A stretch of DNA of 49,073 nucleotides from Chlamydomonas sphaeroides. Lineage: Eukaryota > Chlorophyta > Chlorophyceae > Chlamydomonadales > Chlamydomonadaceae. The translations under genes and the position numbers were made by a program. The DNA lies in NCBI GenBank assembly GCA_001662425.1, contig BDDC01000036.1:9875-58947 (forward strand), in the 5' to 3' direction. Positions 1-11,837 of this stretch are shown in pieces. The notes under the pieces are model-generated. The model was not told where the DNA came from and did not search any database. It saw only the letters and a program-made list of their open reading frames with translations. The first letter of the stretch is position 1; each line of letters starts with the position of its first letter.

Positions 1-3000
1 TCCTTGTTGCGCAGGGTGGAGAAGTGGTAGCGGCGCATGTCGTCGGCGTACGGCAGCGGCGACAGCAGCAGCATGTCGGCGGTGTCGGGCCCCGAGGTGG
101 ACAGGTGCGGCGACAGCATGCCCAGCTTGGGCCGGGCCTGGGCGCTGCCGTACGCCAGGACATACGACACCACTGCGGGGTAGCGGGGTGAGGGGGTTAG
201 GGCGGGAGGTGGTATGGGGATAGGGTTGGAAGGGAAGGGTGGCACTTGCCGCGGAGGTGTTTGCGGAGCGAGCGGCGCTGCACCGGTAGGCAACGGGCGT
301 GCGGCGGGCGCCGCCGTACGCTTCTGCCGCACGCTTCTGCCGTACGCTTCTGCCGTGACACCCACGTGCGACGCGCTTCTGCTCGTCCATGGCCTTGGCG
401 AGGGCCGCCACAGCGGCCTGCGAGGAGGGCGTTTCGCCCACTACCAGGTACGGCTCCTGGGGGCGCAAGGGGCAGGACAACACACGGGGCAGGGCAGGAA
501 CCAGGCAGCTGAGACGCCGCTTTAAGCCGTCGAACCCCCCCCAAACACCTCTCCAAGTACGAAGCTCAGCCCCGCGTCTGGTTTGACGATTCAGAGTCCC
601 GTACCGCGCCACCCGGCCGCAAACCTCAGCCTCAAGCCCCGCCGGCCCCCCGCACCTGCGACAGCCAGTGCCGCTTGATGTCGTCCCGCTGTACGAAGGC
701 CAGCAGCTGCATGACGTCCTTGTCGTACATGATCCTGTACGCGCCCCACTCGGCGTCCGACACCGGCACTACCTGGCTGCCGTACGCGTAGCCCCGTACG
801 GCAGAATCCAGGTCCACCTTCTCGCCCGTGGCCGTATCCACAAGCTCCCGCTCCCGCACGAACCCGCGGCCTGTGGGCCCCTCGCCCTCCGCCGCCACGC
901 CGCCGGCTCCGGCGCCGCCAGCAGTGGGAGCGGCGGCGGCGCCGTCGTCGTCGTCGAGCACGATGACGTCGGGCCCCGCGGCGGTAGCGGCGGCGGCGCC
1001 GCCGTCCGCGTCTGGCGGCATGACGCGCGCTGCGGGGAACGGCACAGAGGAAGACGGCGGGCGTGGTTTCTGGGATGAGCGCGGAGAAAGGAATAAGCAC
1101 TGGATCAGGGGGTGGGTCCCAGGGCATGGGAAGGATGCCGTGCCCCCATCGCCGCATGCCGCATGTGCTGCCTCTCACGTGGGCCCTTGTCCAGCACTGT
1201 GGCCCAGCTCTCAAACTTGGCCTGCGCCACCTTCTTGGTAATCTTGACCTGGTGAGGCACGCGGGCAGGCGGGATATGCACCACGGGCGTTGAGCGGGCC
1301 ACGGTGCGTAGCAATGCCCCTTTGCGCAACGCCCTCCACCGCCGCCGCACCCTCAACCACACGGCGGCCGCCCCCCTCGCCCATGCAGCCCCCTCCCATG
1401 GTTCACTACTTCCCTGCTCCCTCGGTACACCCTCGGTCACCCCATGCAGCCCCCCCCAGCCCCAGCCGCCCACCGGCAGCACGATGCGTAGCCCGCCCTC
1501 GCCCGCCTCCTCGGCGCCCGGCGGCTGCGGCGGCGTGATGTGCAGCGCCACCTTTTTGAACGTCACCGCGGGCGACTCGCGCGCGGCAAACAGCGTCAGC
1601 AGCTCGGGCGGCTGTAGCAGGTGCCTGGGGGGATGAGGGGAAGGGGGAAGGGAGGGGCCAGGAGGCGGGGCGGATTGGGAAAGGAGGGCGAGCGGAGGGG
1701 TGCGCAGGGCGGGGCACAGGGCGCAGGGAGCAGGGGGCAGGTGCTTTGCGCCGCAGGTGCGGAAGCTGCCAGTCCCGCACACGAGCGGCCGGGGGCCCCC
1801 AGGGCCGCTAGGAGGGGCCCCTCCCTGTCCCTCTCCCAACCCCTTCCCCGCCTGAACTCCCTTCCCTCCTCTCCCCCGCCCCCGCACCTGAACAGCGCCG
1901 GCCGTAGCTCCGCCTTGAGGCCGTGCAGCTGCTCCAGGTTGGCCTCGCGCGCCGCCGCCAGGCCGCCAGGCAGCGACCCCAGCGACCCGCCCATCGCCGC
2001 CGCCGCCGCGCCAACCACCGCCGCGCTGCCGCCGCCGCCCTGCCCCGTCTCGCCCTGCTCCCCCTCCTCGCCTCCCTGTGGCCCCGGATGCCAGTGGTCC
2101 AGGCAGAACACGTCCAGCCCCACGCCCAGCTCCCCCAGCGTGGCCACCACATTCTCACGGAACTCATCATCCAGGGGCGTGGACTGGCGGTGGGCGAAAG
2201 GGGCAGGGTGAGGTCGGGTTGGGGTGGGGTTGGGCGGGGGCCCCAAGCAACACGGGGTCAGGCACGGGGTCAGGCACGCATGCCGCCCCCACGGCACGAT
2301 CCCCCTTCCCCCTCCCCCTCCCTCAATCCCCCTTTCCCCCCGGCCCACCTCGGCCACCAGGTTGGACACCAGCGCCAGCCGCAGCGCCCCCAGCTTGCCC
2401 CCTCCGCCCACGGCGCGGCCCTTGTCGTCAAACCTCGCCTTGCGAGCGCTCGCCACCAGGTCGAGGGCCACCACCAGGCCGTCGCACCAGTCCGCCTTGG
2501 GGCCCGGCGGCCCGAACAGCCGCGCAGCGCGCGCCGCCGCCGCGCCAGCCTCCGCCGAGCCGCCGGCGGCGGCGGCCAGGCCGGCGGCCTGCATCCGGCG
2601 GAGCAGCGCGGTGGCGGCGGCCTCGACGTCGGCATCGTCGGAGAGGACAGCGGCGGCGGCGGCGGCGCCGTCAGCGCCGTCGGCGGCGCCGTCGGGCGGC
2701 GGCGGCGGGTCGACGGCGAAGGCAAAGGGCACCAGCTGTACGGAGGGCGTTGGGGGATGTGGGAGGCGCGTGGGTCGTGGGCGAGGGCAGCGGCAAGGCC
2801 GGGGCCCCCTGGGAGCAGTCGCTGCCGCGGCGGAGTCCGCAGCTGCCGCTCCTGGCGACCCCGAGTTGCGGGGATGGCCGTCCGGGCGCCGTACACAGGG
2901 CGGAGTGGCGGGGTTGCGGGTGGGCGGTGTTGGTGTGGGCGGGTCAGGCGCGGGCGCCTTACCGCGGCGTGCTGGTTGACTGCCTGCAGCGGCCGCAGCA

Positions 3001-3797
3001 CGGTGACGTGGGGGTAGGAGGCGTTGGGGGCGTCGGGGTCCATGAGGCCGTGGCGCGTGCCTGGGGGGATGGTCGGCGGTTGGGAGATGCTGGCAGGAGC
3101 ACGTGTTTTAGCGTGCGAGTGCAGACACGCGGGGTATGCGAGCGCGAGCGGCGCCATGCCGCTGAGCGACGCTGGTGGAGGTGACGTGTGGGGAGGGTGA
3201 GTGAATAGGGGATGGGCAGGCTGCGCTTGGGATGTGGTGGTGCTGGTGCTGGAGCGCATGGCGGGTGGGGGGCTGGCCGGCATGAGAGTGTGGGGAGGTG
3301 CTGTGGTGGTGGCGCCAGGTGGCGCCGAGCCGTGGTTGCGGCAGCCGCACACGAGCTGTACGTACCCTTGGTGCCGTACAGTACGACAGCCACCTCGTGC
3401 TCCGGCTTGCTCAGGAACTGGCGGGTTGAGGAGGCGGGGAGTGGGGGAAGGGCATGGGTGCGCGTGGTGAGCCGGCGTGCGCGGCGCGCAGCCACTGCCG
3501 GCCCGCGACGACACCCGCGGCCTCTTGCGCAGACGCGCTGCCGCCAGGGTAGTGGCCCTGGAGCCGGAGTGCCACCGCCGCACCTTGGCGTTGAGCGCGC
3601 TGTACACGAGCCGCTGCAGGAGCGGCAGGTAAGGCTGCATGTGCTCGCCGACGTCCATCAGCAGGACCAGCAGGTCCTGGGGGCAGAAGGCCGGGTTAAG
3701 ACAGGGTCGGGGTTGTCGCGACGGGCGGCACGCGTCCGGGCCCGCTCTGAGGCAACGTTGGCAGCCTGTGCGAGCGCACCTTGATGCGATGTGCCAT
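1..3797 (-). CDS. KU80: Ku80 (XRCC5), DNA double-strand-break end-binding subunit, 3' end outside window
   Basis: Ku80 pairs with Ku70 to form the ring that loads on broken DNA ends in non-homologous end joining and at telomeres. Eleven exons fit one frame for about 600 residues: 3780-3797, 3584-3676, 3366-3417, 2963-3060, 2349-2735, 1888-2183, 1474-1624, 1179-1248, 656-1029, 366-456 and 172 to the window edge. Exon 1 is only six codons (MAHRIK) and joins to LLVLLMDVGEHM, the start of the Ku80 vWA domain, followed by VAVVLYGTK. The beta-barrel core shows KITKKVAQAKFESW, then GYAYGSQVVPVSDAEW and LSPLPYADDMRRYHFSTL, which match plant Ku80 closely. The C-terminal end is missing because the window starts inside the gene. 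An Ala/Gly/Asp-rich insert containing DVIVLDDDD (about residue 409, 944-970) sits just before the conserved GYxYG segment and looks lineage-specific. Identity is firm; exon borders are inferred. Confidence 0.93.
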
Positions 3798-4199
3798 GCT
3801 GTGCGGGTAGAGTTGCACCGAGGAGCGCGCAACTCAGCGCCAGTGCTCAGGTACGCCGCGTAGTAATGCAGGTTGGCATAGTGTGATGTGAGATTGCGTT
3901 GTGTCAAAGAAAGGCGTCCAGCGAGCCCTGCCTGCTCGCGCGCTTTGCACAGCATGGACGTGCTGCGCGCATGGGACCCAGAGAACGATACGCTGACGAC
4001 CCTAGCATTGTGTGGTGCCAACAGTAATTCCATAGCTGTTTTCCACGGTCCGTGCGGCGGATCAAGCTCCGAGCTGTCACCAAACTCCGCGACTCTAGAA
4101 AAAAAGGCCGACCTGCTCGCCTCATGACCCTGCACAGCGGCCACCACCAAGCCACACTTGAAGCGTCAAATTAGTCCTTTTCCAATAGCAAGCAGGAGG
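3798..4199. promoter_or_regulatory. Shared upstream region of divergent Ku80 and SRCR genes
   Basis: These 402 bases separate the two start codons, which point away from each other, so the stretch must hold both 5' UTRs and both promoters. It is visibly less GC-rich than the coding sequence on either side. I see no clear TATA box and no repeated operator-like motif. Calling it a bidirectional promoter is an inference from position alone. Confidence 0.5.
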
Positions 4200-7100
4200 A
4201 TGTGGACTCCCGCCCGAGTCCTGGTCTTCGCGCTGCTTTCTAGCTTCGCCGCTGCCGGCGACACAACGGACCAAGAGCCAACCGCTCGCAGGCAACTCAT
4301 AGGTGCGGAGCTCTCAAGGTCAAGGCGAACAAAGTCCGCGCGTTGATAACTGAATTCGTCGCCCCGTTTCCATAGGCGACGCCGCTCGTCTGGTGCCCAG
4401 TGGCCCTCAAGGGCGCCTGGAGATCCAGGTCAACGGAGTCTGGGGCACGATTTGCGGTAAGCCCGCGCAAGCGCCCGGCAGACTGTCTGACACAAGCCAG
4501 AACGGGCAAGCCTCGCACCCTCACTCACCGCGCGCGCCCTATGCCGTATCTGCCACAGATGATGGGTTCGACGATGTCGACGCAACGGTGGCGTGCCGAA
4601 CGGCGCTAGGCTATGCCGGCGGCGGAAGGGCCTTTGGCGGCGCCCGTTTTGGCGAGGGCACGGGGTCCATCCATGCCACACGGGTGGCGTGCTCGCTGAG
4701 CGACACGAGCTTCCTCAGCTGCGCCGCATCCACCTGGGAGAGCTCATCGAGACCCCGGCCCGCAGCCTGTGGTCACGACGAAGACGTCTCCGTCGTGTGC
4801 TACGGTATGCTCCGGCTGCCTTCGTAGCGGCCTGCCGCGCAGCACCGCGTGTGCATAGGCGCCAGCACATCCAAAGTAGCCCCTCGTTACCGCACCACGC
4901 AACCGCGGCCCGCGCCCCATGCTGCACTGCAGACGAGCGTCCGCTGCGGCTCACGGGCGGCGACGTCGCTGGCCAGGGGCGGCTGGAGGTGCAAGGCTTT
5001 GACGGCGCGTGGGGAGCCGTGTGCGGTACGTCGTTGTCTGGCCAGCCTCATTCCACGGCAGCGCCATCTGACGGCGCTCGACCCGTCCCCGCCCAGCAGG
5101 CAACAGCTGGCAGCCCGCCAACACGCAGCTGGTGTGTAGGTGAGCGGCGGTGGCGGCCTGGCGCCCGGCCTGCGTCCTACTGTGGCGGAGCCCCACTGCG
5201 CTGTGCTGGATATGCAAATGTTATTGGAATTGGTTACGACGCATGTAAAACACATGTCGTCGCAATTAGATGGGCAGGCGTGTATGGGAAGATCCCACGC
5301 CGGCCACCAGACTGTGCTGTGGTGTAGGGTCGCACCGCCCACGGTCCTGCTCTGGCCGCAACTTCCGTGACCCCATGCGCCCGTGCCCTGCAGGCAGCTG
5401 GGCTTCACGGACACCCTGGCTGCTGCCTTGTCCTCCCTCACGCCCACGCCTTGGGAAGACCCACCAGCTGTGCTCATGGGTAAGCGCATGGCAGCGGGCC
5501 GGCTGGGCTTAAGCGTTCATGTCACCAACTCAATAGCCAGGTCTGTGCGTCAGCACAAACTCAGTGCCACCCATGGGGCCCCTGCCGCTGGCAGCCACAT
5601 GCTTGCCAGGTCGCTAAGCTGCGCATGTCCTGCCCTCGACTTGCCGCACCGCTTCAGACGATGTGATGTGCACGGGCATGGAGAGCTACCTGACAGCGTG
5701 CCGTTTCGCGGGCTGGGGCATAAGCTCGTGCGATGCCACGACAGGGGCGATCTTCATTGATTGCCTTGGTGAGGGGGAGCCGTGCAAGGCGCTAGGGATT
5801 ATTGCAGCCTGGGCACGGCCATGCCGAGGCGTTCTGCGATTTGCCATCGTGCAGGAACGACCGTTGCGTCGCCGCCGCCGGAGCAGTGGGAGCCGCCTGA
5901 AGCCTGGACTCCGCCTCGCGACATGACGGGGCCAGAAGGGCCGCCAGCAAAGCCACCAAGCCCGCCTCCTCCGAGTGGCGACGAAGGGAACGAGCCACCG
6001 GCACGGGAGCCGTGGGCGCCGCCCAGCCCACCTCCCCCGAGTGGCGACGATGGGAACGAGCCACCGGCACGGGAGCCGTGGGCGCCGCCCAGCCCACCGC
6101 CTCCAAGCGGCGACGAGTGGGGCGGACCGCCGCCAACGGAGCCGTGGGCCCCTAGCCCGGCTCCCGACGGCGCTCTGCCGCCCTCTTACGGCTCATACGG
6201 GCCCCCTCCGCCCCCTTACTACGGAGCTAGGGCATTCCCTCCGCCCGTCTACGGCCAGCCGCCACCCTACGGCCGACCAGACGACCACAGCCCAGCAAGT
6301 CCGCCTCCGTCGCCCCCGGCCCCCGTGCCCGAGCCAGGTACGGCGTTCATCGGTGTCAGTTGGTCGGGTTGCCTGACCTGCATGCGATAGCGGCAAGCCT
6401 GTCCGCTTCTGCAGCCCACATTGATCGGCACCATCTTGACGACGGCTCGACCTGCGCCTGCGTGCCGGCTCCCTTCCCTGCCGTACAACCCCATGCAGCA
6501 CCCGGCGCCGTACGCCTCATGTACGGCAGCGGCCTCGACGGCATCCTCATGGTCTACACGCCGGACGCCGGCTGGGTGGTGCCCTTCGCGCCGCCGGACG
6601 CCATGCCGCTGCCGCTGCAGACGGCGCGCGTTGTGTGCCGCTCGCTGGGCTGGCGCGAGGCACGTGAGTCCCCACTGCCCGCCTGCACGCCCTTCTCCGC
6701 CGAGCCCTGCGCACGTAGCCTTACACGTGCGTGCTGCGCCACGTCCTGAGCCCCGGGCCACTACTGCCGCCGCCTCCTGAGCACTGCACGTTGCGTGCTT
6801 GCCGCCTCCTCCTCCTGAGAGCCCCCGGTCCCTGCTGCCGCCGCCCTGCAGCTGAGCAGCCCACGGACGCCTACGACTACGCCTGGCCGGACAGCCCTCC
6901 GCGCTCGCTCGAGTACCTGGCCTGCACCGGCGACGAGCAGTCGCTGCTGCAGTGCGACCTGGCCATGTCGGCCGAGCCCCCCGGCGACGAGGACACGCCG
7001 CTGGCCGTTGCGTGCGAGGCGCCAGGTGCGCACGTGCTGTGTGTGTGTCGTGCGCCGCAGGGTGCAGGACAGAAATGTACCACATATGTTACACTTCGAC

Positions 7101-8144
7101 GGTGCCGAACTTATGCCCCGTACCCCACCGCAGGCTCGCCACCCAGCCCGGAAGCCTCGCCGCTGCCGCCCACATCACAGCAGCCAGGTGAGGCCTGCCG
7201 TCGACGGACGCTCAGCGCCCGTCTCCCCCGATCATGCGCAATCCTCCCAGCCGGCCAGCCGGGCACCCCATGCCAACGGGAGCCCCCTTCCCTGAAATCC
7301 AACGCCCATGCCCCGATCCGCAGAGTTGCCCCCGGTCGCTCCGCTCCCTCCATCGGCGCCGCCTACTCCTGACTCCTACATCCCCGACAGCACCTCCTAC
7401 GTCCTCGTCGGCACCATCGGCAGCCGCGTCGTGCCGGGCCCGGCGCCGCCTGGCGCCGCCTTCCTCAGCCTGCTGTGCCCCCCGCGCTTCCACGCCAACG
7501 CCCTGGTCCTCGGCGACGTCGCCCTGGCGAGCGCCATGTCGCTCGAGTGCTCGGCGCAGCCGCCTTGCGATGACGGAGGCCCCACCGCACCGCCTCCAGC
7601 CAACCCCCGGCCACGCCGCCTCCTCATCGACGACAGGGTGTCCGGCTGCCGGCGTCGGTCGGCTCGCGAGGTCCCAATCCTGACCACCAACGCCTTCACC
7701 GAGGCGCATGGGGAGCTGGTCGATGCCTGGGGCCGCGCCCTGCCAGCCCGGCCCGTGTTTCTCGGACTTGCAGGCGAGGCCAACGGCAGCGAGGGAGCGT
7801 TGCCGCCGCCAGTGGCCTCGGTGCGCGTTACCTGCCCGGATGGCTTCGACGCGCTGCGAGCGCAGGAGGCGGGCGCGGCGCAGCCACCCACGCAGCTGTC
7901 GCTTCGCTGCAGCGCCGGGGGCGTGTGGAGCGAGCCGCCGGCGGGGCTGCCTGCGGCCAGCTCTACGCCGGCGCCGCAAGTATTGGAGTGCCCCGCTGGC
8001 CTGCGGGCGGCGGGGCTGGTGGCGGCGACGCGCGTGCTGGCAGCCGGGGATGCAGCCAGCCTGCCTGGGGTGGACGACGGCGAGGACGGCAGCGGCAGCC
8101 TGGTGGTGGAGCAGCTGGCGTTGTACTGTGCGCCGTGTGTGTGA
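4200..8144 (+). CDS. Secreted SRCR-domain protein with proline-rich linker
   Basis: SRCR domains are Cys-containing extracellular binding modules; volvocine algae have many, but their ligands are mostly unknown. Twelve exons give 819 residues in one frame: 4200-4302, 4376-4456, 4559-4804, 4933-5025, 5097-5139, 5394-5479, 5658-5768, 5855-6337, 6499-6663, 6852-7025, 7134-7187 and 7324-8144. The start encodes a signal peptide (MWTPARVLVFALLSSFAAAG). SRCR1 (about residues 37-143) has GRLEIQVNGVWGTICGDDGF and ends CGHDEDVSVVCYG. SRCR2 (146-254) has WGAVC, CRQLGF and DDVMCTGMESYLTAC. Residues 255-415 are Pro-rich with three near-identical repeats. SRCR3 (416-528) has RVVCRSLGW and YLACTGDEQSLLQC but is divergent. 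The last 260 residues are unrecognised and carry no clear membrane span, so the product is probably an extracellular matrix or secreted protein. All introns but one are phase 1, the phase typical of shuffled extracellular modules. Confidence 0.85.
5968..6130 (+). repeat. Tandem coding repeat in SRCR proline-rich linker
   Basis: Three consecutive copies of a unit of roughly 66 bases lie in exon 8 of the SRCR gene. Each copy encodes SPPPPSGDE or SPPPPSGDD, then NEPPAREPWAPP in the first two and a diverged GGPPPTEPWAP in the third. The high similarity at DNA level suggests recent in-frame duplication. Serine followed by prolines is the kind of sequence that is hydroxylated and glycosylated in algal cell-wall proteins. 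Confidence 0.8.
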
Positions 8145-8474
8145 TTACCATGGGGTTGTATGACATTGCTGCGAACACGCATGTGGTGCTGCCTGTGTGT
8201 TGTGGCGATGCACCGCGGACGGTGACAAGAGAGGGTTCCGTTTCAAGTTTACAGACAGTGCGTAAACACCTCTGCACAGAATGAGGGCAAGACAGATATG
8301 AAGGGACACTACTCCGCACAAGGTTGTACTGCATGGGCTATGTTCAGTGGCTGTCTGGGATACGATCCCTAACGCGTACCGCTGCATTCTATTACGTCGT
8401 CCTTGTTCAAGGTCCCGACCGGTACGCCTCGCGCCCCTTCGGGGGCGAGCCAACGAACCATCTGTGTATGGCCG

Positions 8475-8491
8475 CCCCCGTACTACGGGGG
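8475..8491. repeat. Perfect 8-bp inverted repeat
   Basis: CCCCCGTA is followed by one C and then TACGGGGG, an exact inverted repeat with a single central base. About 50 bases upstream (near 8430-8450) a second hairpin has GCCCC, a TTCG loop and GGGGC. Both lie in the putative 3' UTR of the SRCR gene and could fold in the RNA; a function is not shown. Confidence 0.6.
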
Positions 8492-8942
8492 AATCAATGG
8501 TGGATCAATGAAACGGCTTCTCCATGTCATTCTTTGGCTTGCATCTGGTTGTCATTATATATATCATGTGTCGGGGTAGCTGACTTGATGGCTGGCGTGC
8601 CGTATTTAACCATGGCTGGGTTGTAGAGCGTCAGTACGCAACGCGTAGACAGCGACGCAAGGCGCAGACAGCGGCCAGCGCCTCTGGGCGGATAGCACAA
8701 GCGCGCGGTGAGTGTAGTCCGCAGTGTGGATGTGTAGCTGTGCATTGCCTGCAGACGGTGTACTGCCTCCAGACAGCCCCACGTGCACGGCTGCGGCGAA
8801 GCGCACCCGATTGTGGCTAAGGGCATTTTCCCATTCTGATGGGGTACATACGGGGTATTATGAGAGACACTTGTCGTTGTGGGCGCGGCTGCTCCTGGCT
8901 AGCGCTCGGGCGGCTTGTGGTTGTGGGTGCTGCACCGCATTG

Positions 8943-8970
8943 GGGTGCGCACCCGTACACTGGTGTACGG
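8943..8970. repeat. Two abutting palindromes
   Basis: GGGTGCGCACCC (8943-8954) is a perfect 12-bp palindrome and overlaps by two bases CCGTACACTGGTGTACGG (8953-8970), an 18-bp inverted repeat with a two-base centre. They are in noncoding DNA between the SRCR and SYS1 genes. They may be a dimeric protein site or chance structure in GC-rich DNA. Confidence 0.5.
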
Positions 8971-9947
8971 CGGCCACGTTGCGTTGCGGGATCCCAGGCT
9001 TGCCCGCGGACTCGACCTCCTAAACGTGTGTGTTCGAGTGTAAGTAGACCAGAACCCGTGTGTGTGTAGCCGGTTGCGCCCTCGTGTGGTGTCTGATGCG
9101 GCGCCCTTGACTGGGGCGAAGCGGCGACCTGAGGACGCGCCCGAGGAGCTCACCCTCGTCGGTTGTGACGAGACCTTGGTTGCGGGCTGGCTGAGGGTTG
9201 TGTCCCGCTGGCTGCATGGAAGCTCTGCTCAACCAGCGCCACCACCCGAAGATGGGGCCGCCACTCCGTGCCCCGATTTACTCCTGCATGGGCCCAGCTG
9301 CCGGCAAGGCTGTTGTAGTCAACCCGGATACTGTCCCCTTCCTCGGACGCTTCAGGCCTGGCACTCCTGCCCACGTGGGGCTGCCAACGTGGGACGGGGT
9401 CTTGGCGTCGCCAGACTTCAGTTGCCAGAAGTCACCGCGCGGTACTAGGAGGGTGGCTACCGGTGGGGAGTGCTGTAGGGTCCGGTCGGGCGCCGTCAGC
9501 TCACTGCACACCGGCATAGCCCTAGCGAAGTGCCGGAGACGACTGCGGCGGCCGCGGCTGTACTTCGTGAATGCCCTGGCCGGCAGCAACCGTATGTGCC
9601 GCGGCGGTTCTGTCCAGGTGCGACAGCCAGCCGACAGGATCACAACCGGCACAGCCCCACAGCACTACGCCCCGGAACCCCTCAGGCCCCCCGGTCGTCT
9701 GCCAGGTGATGCCTGGGTTCGACATTGCCCTGGCCGTAATTATACTGCTTCTCCGGAGCCCTGACATTACACCCTCCTATACAGCCAACACGACTGGTAG
9801 AAGAAGCGGAGGATCGAAAGCTGCGCGCCATCTGCCGCCGTTCAGATACGCTACCTGCAATATATCAAGAGTTCACTAGACTTCGTTGCTGTAGAGATGT
9901 TATAGGTCCCACTTGCTGCGAGGAGCTAGGGCGCCGAGTCAGCGAGA

Positions 9948-11837
9948 ATGCTGTATGGCGCTGCGGTGCGTCGTCTTGCCGCCCTCGTGCTTTGCTGTCA
10001 AAACTGAAGTGGTGCACACTGACATTCGGCGCTGCGTAGGTCTGGGACCCTGTGCTCATCATCGCACAGATAGTCACGCTGCAATGTCTCTTTTACCTGA
10101 GCTTGGGGCTTTGGCAGGGACTCTTCCTAGGTGCGCTGGGCGCAAGCGGGGGCGCAGGAGATGCCGGGACCCCGCTGGACAGCCTGAGCCAACGTAGGTT
10201 TCGTTCCCGCTGGCACGCCAGGGTCCAGCGTGGGCCGCCTGTCCATCGCCTACCTCTTCAGCTGGAAGCTCTATAGCATCAGCACCTACGTGGGATGCAT
10301 TAGCGTCATCTCATCGCTGCTGACGGCTGGCTTGGGTGCCGTATTCCTTGTGTGGATTGTGAGTATGGCACGGGAGGGGGGATGCCGGACCCGACGGGCT
10401 GGCAGGCCCGACTGCTGCGGCCCAGGCGCATGCTGTTAAGCACTTCCACAGGTTTCGAACACGGCCATTCCGTGCTCTTGTGTCAACGCAGGTGGAGCGG
10501 GCAAAGAAGTGCCTTGACTTCGCAGCAACCTGCTACATCTTCCACTTCTGGTTCTGTTGGCGATACGATGGCTTCCCCGCGCGCTTCGAGTGGTACGTGC
10601 ACCATGCGCGGCTTCACGGTGCTGACAGCTGTGCCCACGATCCCAACCAATCAACCGCCACCAGCACACCGGCCCCGACCGCGCCGCCGGCCGCACAGCC
10701 CCCTCCCTCCTGCCCTAACTGGCACACGACCCTATCAACGCTCCTGCTACAGCCCCCAAGGCGATGCCATACAAGCCTCACTTTCCGCACGCGCTGCAGC
10801 TCCTTAGGCCAAGAGGGTCCTCCTGTTGCTTGCGTCCGTCGTCGTCTTGGTTGCCGTCCGCTTGCCACGCTTTCCGCACCACCGGCCCCAACCTCCCATG
10901 CTACCGCATGCCCCTCCCCGGCTGCCCCATGCCAGGTGGGTCACTCAGGTCCTGGGCATCATCCTCATGTCACTCTTTGGCGAGTGGCTGTGCCTGCGGC
11001 GCGAAATGCAGGAAATTCCGCTGAGTGAGAGGGGCTGGCGCACTGCTCATAAGGCAATATGTGGATGTGTGATGTAGCGAGTACCGCAGCTGTGTGGGAC
11101 CCGCTGCCGTGAGGCGTCGCCTGCAGCTGCGCGATGCCGGGGCGCATGGCCGCGGCACACGACGTCACCAGGCAGGGGTTCAGCGCACACTCGTGCTGGG
11201 TGTGCGAGGCGCTATGCCCGTCCCTGGGCTGTCCTGGGGTTGGCAGCGTCGCGCTGGGCACCCAACGGGTGCCAGGTGGCGGCAGCGCTGTGCGCAGCAG
11301 CTGTGGGTCCTAATGGCGCCGGCTTGGCCCCCATCGCACGCCGACGCGCACCGCGCCTCCCTCGCTGCCCCCCCGCCCTCCCGCCCCTGCCGCTCCCGCT
11401 CCCGCACACCCACGCCGCCCTGCCCACCCCTGCACACGCGGCGCCGCGGCTGCCACTCGGCCGCTCCCGTCACGGCCCGCGCCTCCTCCCGCACCGCCCA
11501 GGTGAGGTCGCGAGCGCTGCGGGCCCGGCCGCGGCGCCGGCGCCGGCGGACGCGGCGGCCGGCACCGGCAGCGCGCTGGCCGCCCGGGTGCTATCTTGGC
11601 TGCTGCCGCTGCCGCCGGGCGCGGGCCGGTACCGCGACAGCCGCCTGCTGCGGCCGTTTGGGGCGATGCACACGGCCCTCAAAAGGTAGCACCGCCACGC
11701 CCCTGCGTACTCGCCTGGCCGCGGCGCCGCCCCTGACCGCACGCGCTGCGGGTTACGCGTGTGAGGCACGGCCGACTTACGCGCGTGTGCCTTGTGCGTT
11801 GTCTCGCCGCAGATACGTTGAGAGGGCAAAGAGCTAG
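9948..11837 (+). CDS. SYS1: SYS1 homologue, Golgi integral membrane trafficking protein
   Basis: SYS1 is a small four-span Golgi membrane protein that recruits the ARF-like GTPase Arl3/ARFRP1 to the trans-Golgi. Exon 1 (9948-9965) encodes MLYGAA and joins to VWDPVLIIAQIVTLQCLFYL in exon 2 (10040-10193), matching the family start. Exon 3 (10222-10358) encodes LSIAYLFSWKLYSISTYVG and a membrane span. Exon 4 (10492-10592) has VERAKKCLDFAATCYIFHF, the hallmark SYS1 segment. Exon 5 (10936-11024) has GEWLCLRREMQEIPL, the conserved C-terminal motif. The family usually ends shortly after this point. Here the donor at 11025 can join to exons 11502-11685 and 11813-11837, giving 235 residues; reading straight through gives a stop at 11077 and 183 residues. 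Identity is secure, the 3' end is not. Confidence 0.88.

Larger units (their letters stand above)
8145..9947. other. Intergenic region and SRCR 3' UTR; no gene seen
   Basis: This 1.8-kb stretch follows the SRCR stop codon. Base composition is more even than in the genes and no open frame shows the strong third-position GC bias of its neighbours. A TGTAA at 9039-9043 could be the polyadenylation signal of the SRCR gene, giving a 3' UTR of about 900 nt. The rest up to 9947 should hold the SYS1 promoter. Inverted repeats at 8475-8491 and 8943-8970 are listed separately. Confidence 0.5.
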
